From NCBI GenBank assembly GCA_032718475.1, contig JAUCBJ010005096.1, forward strand, positions 1-29,717: a DNA stretch of 29,717 nucleotides, given 5' to 3'. The position numbers and the translations under genes were made by a program. This document shows positions 20,579 through 29,717 of the stretch, one piece after another. Position 1 is the first letter of the stretch. Every line of letters begins with the position of its first letter. This DNA comes from Nemertoderma westbladi (Eukaryota > Xenacoelomorpha > Nemertodermatida > Nemertodermatidae). Below the pieces are notes generated by a model. It was given only the letters and a program-made list of their open reading frames with translations, did not search any database and had not been told where the DNA came from.

Positions 20579-22675
20579 TTAATCCTCATCAGGACTACAG
20601 TCCAAGGGTCCTGTATATTCATTGCATATAAGGTTTATTAAGTTTGTAGCACTCTGTTCCTTTATTATGGCGTTATATTTACCATTAATCGTCACACGAG
20701 GTACCCAAGAAAGTGGATTCTCTTCTCTCATTGTTAGTTGCGCCATCTCGTGGCTGAACTGCGCACCATCGTTGCCATTTTGACAATTCTAAAAAGCAAT
20801 ATGTGTGTAAATTATGTAGGCCTATGTATTGTGACTAATTTGGTACACATGTAGTATTTAGAAACAATACACACAGTTAGACCTCTTTAGTTCCTCTGTC
20901 GGCCGCTAGGAGGAGTGACAGCTGCGTAACGGCTCATATACACTCCGTGCTACGCGAAGCCCTCTCGTTTGTTCACCCACACTATGTGCCCCACCTAAAT
21001 GCTTCTCAAGGTAACCAATCCCAGGCGTTCAGGCTGACATACTGTAAGTCGTAAGTCGGAACCACACTAACTAACCACAGTAAAATTAGTGGACCTGGTC
21101 ATTTCCCCTAGCGACCGACAGAGAATCTATCTGCGCTCACTACTACTACTACTACTAGTTCGAGCGAACTCCGACACTGGAAATGAGATCCTTCCAGGTT
21201 TCCCGATTCTCCAACTACTACTACTAGTTCGAGCGAACTCCGACACTGGAAATGAGATCCTTACAGGTTTCCCGATTCTCCAACTACTACTACTAGTTCG
21301 AGCGAACTCCGACACTGGAAATGAGATCCTTACAGGTTTCCCGATTCTCCAACTACTACTACTAGGTCGAGCGAACTCGGACAGTGGAAATGAGATCCTT
21401 ACAGGTTTCCCGATTCTCCAACTACTACTACTAGGTCGAGCGAACTCGGACAGTGGAAATGAGATCCTTCCAGGCTTCCCGATTCTCCAACTACTACTAC
21501 TAGGTCGAGCGAACTCGGACAGTGGAAATGAGATCCTTACAGGTTTCCCGATTCTCCAACTACTACTACTAGGTCGAGCGAACTCGGACAGTGGAAATGA
21601 GATCCTTCCAGGCTTCCCGATTCTCCTACCACTACTACTAGGTCGAGCGAACTCGGACAGTGGAAATGAGATCCTTCCAGGCTTCCCGATTCTCCAACTA
21701 CTATTAGGTCGAGCGAACTCGGACAGTGGAAATGAGATCCTTCCAGGCTTCCCGATTCTCCTACCACTACTAGGTCGAGCGAACTCGGACAGTGGAAATG
21801 AGATCCTTCCAGGCTTCCCGATTCTCCAACTACTACTACTAGGTTGAGCGAACTCGGACAGTGGAAATGAGATCCTTCCAGGCTTCCCGATTCTCCAACT
21901 ACTACTACTAGGTTGAGCGAACTCGGACAGTGGAAATGAGATCCTTCCAGGCTTCCCGATTCTCCATAGTTGTCGCAATTTCGTTTCTCCCAAGTCCAGT
22001 ATCTCTTTCAAGTTGATCTACATGTATATATGTTATGGCCGGTCGTCCACGACTACGCTTTCCATGGGTTGGTTGCCAGAAAAGTAGATCTGATATGACC
22101 TCGTCTTTACTTCGCCAGCAGTGCCCACTGAATCTTAATCTGCGTTCACGGAGGGTGGTTAATACAGGTGGTATTGTACCATAAAGCTCGGCGTTTGTCA
22201 TGTGTTGTCTCCAGCTGATGTGGGCTGCCCAGTAGACTTGTGTAACAACAACCATCAATTCGGTGTTCAAGTGATTTCGTCAATGTCCAGATCTCACCCC
22301 GTATTGTGTTTAGTTTATTGGTATTGGTGTTTAGGTTGGTCAAAATAACGTAAAACTTTTAAAAAACGTTAAAAAAACGTGCCACTGTAACCTGCTCACA
22401 CAGTTTTTTGTTCTGCTATGCAAATAGAAAGTCTGAAGTTGTGAAAGTACAGTCAATTAATACTCATCTTATCTCGTGTGATTACTTTTGACTTATTTGT
22501 CTGAATGTGATTATTAATTAATTGTATGACCATGACCTACCTCTATTCTAGGAAACTCTGATCCCATATTTTGCTCCTGTAAACATTGTTCCCCATTTCC
22601 ATTCGTTCCTGATGCTTCCATACAGAATATTACTGGTAACGCTACCGTTTTTGGTAGCAAGTTTAACAAACAGGC
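20579..22675 (-). CDS. GILT-2: second GILT-family gene, last two exons (5' exon not found)
   Basis: The penultimate exon 22675-22541 (45 codons) follows the acceptor ACCAACAG. It begins ACLLNLLPKT, contains LPVIFCMEASG and ends before the donor GAG/GTAGGT. The last exon 20788-20579 (69 codons plus TAA) follows the acceptor TTGCTTTTTAG. It begins NCQNGNDGAQFSHEMA and contains SWVPRVTINGKY. Both junctions are phase 0 and match the exon layout of GILT-1, so the two are tandem paralogues. The 1752-bp intron holds a LINE fragment and a minisatellite. The exon that should carry the signal peptide, active site and CQHG signature is not recognisable up to about 24.76 kb. It may lie beyond the satellite or be lost. 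Both visible exons are open and intact. Confidence 0.82.
21139..21965. repeat. 69-bp minisatellite derived from a LINE 3' end
   Basis: Twelve units of about 69 bp (63-66 bp where fewer CTA triplets occur). On the minus strand each unit reads GGAGAATCGGGAAGCCTGGA..., the last ~18 codons of the adjacent LINE fragment through its stop, followed by a (TAG)n tail. Units nearest the LINE carry GGTTGAGCG, middle ones GGTCGAGCG. The three farthest differ more (GTTCGAGCGAACTCCGACAC). It lies in intron 2 of GILT-2. Confidence 0.93.
21966..22343 (-). mobile_element. Non-LTR retrotransposon 3' coding fragment
   Basis: Minus-strand frames contain TLTKSLEHRIDGC, then after a frameshift SWRQHMTNAELYG, RRLRFSGHCWRSKDEV, HGKRSRGRPAITY and ENREAWKDLISTVRV before a stop. 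This is the typical end of a LINE polyprotein downstream of the reverse transcriptase. The 5' part is missing. The 3' end runs directly into the 69-bp minisatellite built from its own terminal sequence. The clade is uncertain (RTE-like or CR1-like). Confidence 0.82.
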
Positions 22676-22994
22676 CTGTTGGTAAACAATTGTATTAATT
22701 TAATATTAATTATTATTAAAATTTGAAACAGAAAGTTTCACCCCCCCCCCCCCCTCCCCCTCCGTGAGTGATCCAGAATATTTATTTTTACTTTCAATGC
22801 AGACAAGCGTTTGAAAAGTGTCTCCGGCGTTATTGCACCAGTTCCACCGCAGTTATTCTTCAAACTTATAGTGATTTGTTTGAACTTTTAAAAAACTGGC
22901 CATGCAAGGCTTCCAAATATGAAAATATATTTGAATGATTGGAATTCGAATGTTGTATGATGTATTTGCATCCGCTACATGACATTTGTTCGGT
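22676..22994. other. Presumed 5' intron of GILT-2 with poly-C tract
   Basis: Upstream of the GILT-2 penultimate exon on the minus strand. It contains a run of 14 C residues (22741-22754) followed by C-rich sequence. No first-exon signature (active-site cysteine block or CQHG) was found. The segment 22899-22955 recurs inverted at 24521-24593. Confidence 0.5.
22899..22955 (+). repeat. Short inverted repeat, left member
   Basis: GGCCATGCAAGGCTTCCAAA and flanking bases, through ATTCGAATGTTG, recur in inverted and diverged form at 24521-24593. The pair brackets the MITE and the repeat-R copy. Confidence 0.6.
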
Positions 22995-22997
22995 TTA

Positions 22998-23256
22998 AGG
23001 CCCGTTTCCGCGCTACTTTTTTATGTGAGGTATTCTGAGCTTTTTTTGAGCTGTTTTTCTAGCTTTTTTTCTAGCTTTTTTTTTAGCTTTTCTTCAAGCT
23101 TTTTTTTTGAACTTTTTTTCAAGCTTTTTTTGGAGCTTTATTCTATATTTTAGGTTTTAGCATTCGAAAATTCTCAGAATCATCTTGAAGCAATGAATTT
23201 CTAGAAATTGATTTAACGAAAAAAAGCTTGAAATAAAGCAACGCAGAAACGGGCCT
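22998..23256. mobile_element. Harbinger-like MITE, copy 2
   Basis: It starts AGGCCCGTTTCCGCGCTACT and ends CGCAGAAACGGGCCT, with TTA on both sides (22995-22997 and 23257-23259). The interior matches copy 1, including TTTTAGGTTTTAGCATTC and TTGAAGCAATGAATTTCTAG. It lacks the nested LINE and so shows the pre-insertion structure. At 259 bp it is shorter in AGCTTTTTT runs than copy 1. Confidence 0.85.
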
Positions 23257-23283
23257 TTAAGGCAATGTTACAGTTGCCCAGCT

Positions 23284-24441
23284 GTTCGCGCTTTCAGACC
23301 TTTAGCAGTTTAACCTGCCAATTTTAGGTGTCCTCTTGTTTATAAATCGACTTTAGCCTATAACAATTATTTAATGCACATGAAGTAACATTAGCCGAAG
23401 CCAGTCTATGCGCGATCATTCACCCACAGTTAAGGGAGACTGGATTCGGATGCTTTGACCTTATTGCGTTGCAGACCTACTGTATTATTCGATTGATTGT
23501 TACTATATAATCTCTGACAATATTATTCACTTTCAGGGAAATATTAACAGTTCCTTTAGGACGTGGCGCTTTAAGTATAAAACAGAGTTATGACTTATAC
23601 TAAACACAACGAGATGGCTAATGATTTTCGTAAATAGCGCATTCTTTAGGAGATGCTTTATTATCTGTCACACTACTGCACACGACTTCACACTGCTGCA
23701 CACTGATCTGCCGACCGTCACTGAATTTGACCATATATAAGGAGGATAGCAACTGACACATGTAGGGATTATGAAATAGCATTTAATGCACACTAAAATC
23801 ACTGTAATGTAAGTCGCAATTGCTACCGGTAACAGGTCCCTCTTACCTTCAGTAATCAAGAAGATTGGGGTTTTATGATTATTTATCGATATTCTCCAAA
23901 TATAACAACATATCCATCAACATACAATTAATAACAGACAGTAAAATAATGCAGTTTTATTATACAGCAATGTTTCAGGTCAGATGTGTGACCGTAGATG
24001 AGTTGAGTTCATCAGTCAGATAATAGATTTACGTTCTTGTAATCAAAGCCGTCTAATGTTGGCCAAAGTCTGAAACTTCTAACACAGAAGTACAGAATAA
24101 TTTCCAAGCAGTTGTTCTCGCTCAGAAAGGTAAACAAAGACCGTAATGCATTGCGCGGTTTTCCGTAGGCCTCTGTGCAAGATAAAATGAAAATCGCTCT
24201 GATTGGCCGAGCGAGCTGAACAAAGAAGTTCCACATCGACAGTAAATCAGCTGACAGATTTCGTCATCTGAACTACACTCTATTTAGAGTATTTGGCGTA
24301 TTGCGGCATAAAATGGCTTGTTATGTCCGCTAAAACACCTACAGGGTACATTGCGGAGAAAATGGCTTGTTATGTCCGCTAAAACAACTAAACAGTTCAT
24401 TGCGGAGAAAATGACTGGTTATATCCGCAAAAGCTTTTACA
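23284..24441 (-). repeat. Dispersed repeat family R, copy 2 (uninterrupted)
   Basis: Inverted counterpart of 4982-7017, about 1.16 kb. Matching blocks include TTAACCTGCCAATTTTAGGTG, GATCTGCCGACCGTCACTGAA and GTTATGTCCGCTAAAACACC (the last nearly doubled within the copy). The site matching the 845-bp insertion of copy 1 is empty. No coding frame is seen. Confidence 0.8.
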
Positions 24442-24763
24442 CCAGCTACTTATGAGAAAAACACAATGTTCCAGAATATTGTGCATTTACTAAATGGCCT
24501 GCAGCGGAAGCAATTACCTGCAACATTCGAATGGCAATAAATATCTAAGGTATTTTTCATATATTTTTACATATTTGGAATCCTTGCATGGCCAACAAAT
24601 ACTGCAGTACATATGGATACATATACATATTGATAGGCATAAATATGTCCAAAAGTTAAGCTTGAAATTACAAAAAATAAAGTTTTAAATAATATGTATA
24701 ACAGCGCAAACAACAATCAGCGCCTGGCCTATTAGTAGCTGCAAGCAGGCTCCCAAACTACAG
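24442..24763. other. Intergenic; no gene seen
   Basis: AT-rich DNA between repeat R and the 37-bp satellite. It contains the right member (24521-24593) of the short inverted repeat and nothing else recognisable. Confidence 0.5.
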
Positions 24764-27700
24764 ACAATGGGTCAACAACGAACAACCCGTACCCTGGTAG
24801 CCAATGAGATGGTCAACAACGAACAACCCGTACCCTGGTAGCCAATGGGTCGACAACGAACAACCCGTACCCTGGTAGCCAATGGGTCGACAACGAACAA
24901 CCCATACCCTGGTAGCCAATGGGTCGACAACGAACAACCCGTACCCTGGTAGCCAATGAGATGGTCAACAACGAACAACCCGTACCCTGGTAGCCAATGG
25001 GTCGACAACGAACAACCCGTACCATGGTAGCCAATGGGTCGACAACGAACAACCCGTACCCTGGTAGCCAATGGGTCGACAACGAACAACCCGTACCATG
25101 GTAGCCAATGGGTCGACAACGAACAACCCGTACCCTGGTAGCCAATGGGTCGACAACGAACAACCCGTACCCTGGTAGCCAATGAGATGGTCAACAACGA
25201 ACAACCCGTACCCTGGTAGCCAATGAGATGGTCAACAACGAACAACCCGTACCCTGGTAGCCAATGGGTCGACAACGAACAACCCGTACCCTGGTAGCCA
25301 ATGGGTCAATAACGAACAACCCGTACCCTGGTAGCCAATGGGTCGACAACGAACAACCCGTACCCTGGTAGCCAATGGGTCGACAACGAACAACCCATAC
25401 CCTGGTAGCCAATGGGTCGACAACGAACAACCCGTACCCTGGTAGCCAATGAGATGGTCAACAACGAACAACCCGTACCCTGGTAGCCAATGGGTCAACA
25501 ACGAACAACCCGTACCCTGGTAGCCAATGAGATGGTCGACAACGAACAACCCGTACCCTGGTAGCCAATGAGATGGTCAACAACGAACAACCCGTACCCT
25601 GGTAGCCAATGGGTCGACAACGAACAACCCGTACCCTGGTAGCCAATGGGTCGACAACGAACAACCCGTACCCTGGTAGCCAATGAGATGATCAACAACG
25701 AACAACCCGTACCCTGGTAGCCAATGAGATGATCAACAACGAACAACCCGTACCCTGGTAGCCAATGGGTCGACAACGAACAACCCGTACCCTGGTAGCC
25801 AATGGGTCAACAACGAACAACCCGTACCCTGGTAGCCAATGAGATGGTCAACAACGAACAACCCGTACCCTGGTAGCCAATGAGATGGTCGACAACGAAC
25901 AACCCGTACCCTGGTAGCCAATGGGTCAATAACGAACAACCCGTACCCTGGTAGCCAATGGGTCGACAACGAACAACCCGTACCCTGGTAGCCAATGGGT
26001 CGACAACGAACAACCCGTAGCCTGGTAGCCAATGGGTCGACAACGAACAACCCGTACCCTGGTAGCCAATGAGATGGTCAACAACGAACAACCCGTACCC
26101 TGGTAGCCAATGGGTCGACAACGAACAACCCGTACCCTGGTAGCCAATGGGTCAACAACGAACAACCCGTACCCTGGTAGCCAATGGGTCGACAACGAAC
26201 AACCCGTACCCTGGTAGCCAATGGGTCGACAACGAACAAACCCGTACCCTGGTAGCCAATGGGTCAACAACGAACAACCCGTACCCTGGTAGCCAATGGG
26301 TCGACAACGAACAACCCGTACCCTGGTAGCCAATGGGTCGACAACGAACAACCCGTACCCTGGTAGCCAATGAGATGATCAACAACGAACAACCCGTACC
26401 CTGGTAGCCAATGAGATGGTCAACAACGAACAACCCGTACCCTGGTAGCCAATGAGATGATCAACAACGAACAACCCGTACCCTGGTAGCCAATGAGATG
26501 GTCAACAACGAACAACCCGTACCCTGGTAGCCAATGGGTCAACAACGAACAACCCGTACCCTGGTAGCCAATGAGATGGTCAACAACGAACAACCCGTAC
26601 CCTGGTAGCCAATGAGATGGTCAACAACGAACAACCCGTACCCTGGTAGCCAATGAGATGTCAACAACGAACAACCCGTACCCTGGTAGCCAATGAGATG
26701 GTCAACAACGAACAACCCGTACCCTGGTAGCCAATGAGATGGTCAACAACGAACAACCCGTACCCTGGTAGCCAATGAGATGTCAACAACGAACAACCCG
26801 TACCCTGGTAGCCAATGGGTCGACAACGAACAACCCGTACCCTGGTAGCCAATGGGTCGACAACGAACAACCCGTACCCTGGTAGCCAATGGGTCGACAA
26901 CGAACAACCCGTACCCTGGTAGCCAATGGGTCAACAACGAACAACCCGTACCCTGGTAGCCAATGGGTCAACAACGAACAACCCGTACCCTGGTAGCCAA
27001 TGGGTCAACAACGAACAACCCGTACCCTGGTAGCCAATGGGTCAACAACGAACAACCCATACCCTGGTAGCCAATGGGTCAACAACGAACAACCCGTACC
27101 CTGGTAGCCAATGGGTCGACAACGAACAACCCGTACCCTGGTAGCCAATGGGTCAACAACGAACAACCCGTACCCTGGTAGCCAATGGGTCGACAACGAA
27201 CAACCCGTACCCTGGTAGCCAATGGGTCGACAACGAACAACCCGTACCCTGGTAGCCAATGGGTCAACAACGAACAACCCATACCCTGGTAGCCAATGAG
27301 ATGGTCAACAACGAACAACCCGTACCCTGGTAGCCAATGGGTCAACAACGAACAACCCGTACCCTGGTAGCCAATGGGTCGACAACGAACAACCCGTACC
27401 CTGGTAGCCAATGGGTCAACAACGAACAACCCGTACCCTGGTAGCCAATGAGATGGTCAACAACGAACAACCCGTACCCTGGTAGCCAATGGGTCAACAA
27501 CGAACAACCCGTACCCTGGTAGCCAATGGGTCGACAACGAACAACCCGTACCCTGGTAGCCAATGGGTCAACAACGAACAACCCGTACCCTGGTAGCCAA
27601 TGAGATGGTCAACAACGAACAACCCGTACCCTGGTAGCCAATGGGTCAACAACGAACAACCCATACCCTGGTAGCCAATGGGTCGACAACGAACAACCCG

Positions 27701-29717
27701 TACCCTGGTAGCCAATGAGGTCAACAACGAACAACCCATACCCTGGTAGCCAATGGGTCGACAACGAACAACCCGTACCCTGGTAGCCAATGAGATGGTC
27801 AACAACGAACAACCCGTACCCTGGTAGCCAATGGGTCGACAACGAACAACCCGTACCCTGGTAGCCAATGGGTCGACAACGAACAACCCGTACCCTGGTA
27901 GCCAATGAGATGGTCAACAACGAACAACCCGTACCCTGGTAGCCAATGGGTCGACAACGAACAACCCGTACCCTGGTAGCCAATGAGATGGTCAACAACG
28001 AACAACCCGTACCCTGGTAGCCAATGGGTCGACAACGAACAACCCGTACCCTGGTAGCCAATGAGATGGTCAACAACGAACAACCCGTACCCTGGTAGCC
28101 AATGGGTCAACAACGAACAACCCGTACCCTGGTAGCCAATGGGTCGACAACGAACAACCCGTACCCTGGTAGCCAATGGGTCAACAACGAACAACCCGTA
28201 CCCTGGTAGCCAATGGGTCGACAACGAACAACCCGTACCCTGGTAGCCAATGGGTCAACAACGAACAACCCGTACCCTGGTAGCCAATGGGTCAACAACG
28301 AACAACCCGTACCCTGGTAGCCAATGGGTCAACAACGAACAACCCGTACCCTGGTAGCCAATGGGTCGACAACGAACAACCCGTACCCTGGTAGCCAATG
28401 GGTCAACAACGAACAACCCGTACCCTGGTAGCCAATGGGTCGACAACGAACAACCCGTACCCTGGTAGCCAATGGGTCGACAACGAACAACCCGTACCCT
28501 GGTAGCCAATGGGGTCAACAACGAACAACCCGTACCCTGGTAGCCAATGGGTCGACAACGAACAACCCGTACCCTGGTAGCCAATGGGTCGACAACGAAC
28601 AACCCGTACCCTGGTAGCCAATGGGTCGACAACGAACAACCCGTACCCTGGTAGCCAATGAGATGGTCAACAACGAACAACCCGTACCCTGGTAGCCAAT
28701 GGGTCGACAACGAACAACCCGTACCCTGGTAGCCAATGGGTCGACAACGAACAACCCGTACCCTGGTAGCCAATGGGTCAACAACGAACAACCCGTACCC
28801 TGGTAGCCAATGGGGTCAACAACGAACAACCCGTACCCTGGTAGCCAATGGGTCGACAACGAACAACCCGTACCCTGGTAGCCAATGAGATGGTCAACAA
28901 CGAACAACCCGTACCCTGGTAGCCAATGGGTCAACAACGAACAACCCATACCCTGGTAGCCAATGGGTCAACAACGAACAACCCGTACCCTGGTAGCCAA
29001 TGGGTCAACAACGAACAACCCGTACCCTGGTAGCCAATGGGTCGACAACGAACAACCCGTACCCTGGTAGCCAATGGGTCTACAACGAACAACCCGTACC
29101 CTGGTAGCCAATGGGTCAACAACGAACAACCCATACCCTGGTAGCCAATGGGTCAACAACGAACAACCCGTACCCTGGTAGCCAATGGGTCAACAACGAA
29201 CAACCCGTACCCTGGTAGCCAATGGGTCGACAACGAACAACCCGTACCCTGGTAGCCAATGGGTCGACAACGAACAACCCGTACCCTGGTAGCCAATGGG
29301 TCAACAACGAACAACCCGTACCCTGGTAGCCAATGAGATGGTCAACAACGAACAACCCGTACCCTGGTAGCCAATGGGTCAACAACGAACAACCCGTACC
29401 CTGGTAGCCAATGGGTCAACAACGAACAACCCATACCCTGGTAGCCAATGGGTCAACAACGAACAACCCGTACCCTGGTAGCCAATGGGTCGACAACGAA
29501 CAACCCGTACCATGGTAGCCAATGGGTCGACAACGAACAACCCGTACCCTGGTAGCCAATGGGTCAACAACGAACAACCCGTACCCTGGTAGCCAATGGG
29601 TCGACAACGAACAACCCGTACCCTGGTAGCCAATGGGTCAACAACGAACAACCCATACCCTGGTAGCCAATGGGTCAACAACGAACAACCCGTACCCTGG
29701 TAGCCAATGGGTCGACA
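24764..29717. repeat. 37-bp satellite array, truncated by the window end
   Basis: Roughly 130 head-to-tail units of 37 bp, each containing AACGAACAACCCGTACCCTG followed by GTAGCCAATG. Junction variants are GGGTCGAC, GGGTCAAC and a slightly longer form with GAGATGGTCAAC (41 bp), plus rare GAGATGATCAAC and GGGTCAATAAC. A second common variant is CCCATACC for CCCGTACC. The minus strand has no stop in any frame, so long open frames cycling through all three phases appear throughout. These are repeat artefacts. The array continues beyond the window. Confidence 0.97.

Noticed and set aside
24521-24550. Possible GILT-2 first-exon donor (GTTGCAG/GTAATT) on the minus strand
   Set aside because: The upstream frame lacks the CQHG...EC signature, and the segment is part of an inverted repeat also present at 22.9 kb.
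24772-29681. Many minus-strand frames with HWLPGYGLFVVDPLATR-type repeats
   Set aside because: The 37-bp unit has no stop in any minus frame, so open frames are automatic. There is no unique coding sequence or splice context.
24764-29717. CRISPR-like array (regular ~37-bp repeats)
   Set aside because: Units are directly head-to-tail with no unique spacers, and the setting is an animal genome.

Overview
This is nuclear DNA from an animal, not a microbe. It holds a full-length condensin HEAT-repeat subunit, two GILT-type thiol reductase genes with spliceosomal introns, remnants of non-LTR retrotransposons, DNA-transposon derivatives with terminal inverted repeats (TIRs) and target-site duplications (TSDs), tRNA-derived SINE heads and several satellites. 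The mix suggests an invertebrate with a repeat-rich genome. The species cannot be named from the sequence; the frequent palindrome TAGGCCTA in noncoding DNA is only a weak clue.

Layout. 110-4375 (minus): an uninterrupted 1421-codon gene for condensin complex subunit 1 (NCAPD2/CAP-D2), carrying an in-frame 15-bp minisatellite. 4.4-7.0 kb: a tRNA-like SINE head and a ~1.2-kb dispersed repeat, split by an 845-bp TIR element. A second, inverted copy of that repeat lies at 23.3-24.4 kb and lacks the insertion. 7750-12231: a Foldback-like transposon with two long inverted arms of 89-bp tandem repeats, a ~1-kb loop and a perfect 9-bp TSD. 12.4-15.2 kb: a 10-bp-period satellite split by a smaller element (13989-14854) that shares the Foldback-like termini. 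15.57 kb: a tRNA-Pro-like SINE head. 15705-17242: a Harbinger-like MITE (TSD TTA) containing a nested, 5'-truncated LINE with a 14-bp TSD. 17.55-17.89 kb: a homogeneous 18-bp minisatellite. 18.17-18.45 kb: a small TIR element.

18602-22675 (minus): two GILT-family genes in tandem, reconstructed by splice sites and family motifs. GILT-1 is complete, with three exons, phase-0 introns and 215 residues. Its active site reads CPYS, where family members usually have CxxC. GILT-2 shows its last two exons; its first was not found and may lie beyond the window. GILT-2's intron 2 contains a LINE 3' fragment and a 69-bp minisatellite that is visibly a tandem amplification of that LINE's own 3' end.

24.76 kb to the window end: a 37-bp satellite, roughly 130 units, cut by the window edge. 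Two functional themes can be read: chromosome condensation (NCAPD2) and lysosomal disulfide reduction (the GILT pair). No operon-like linkage is implied. Most of the rest is mobile or tandemly repeated DNA, and several layers of insertion can be ordered in time.
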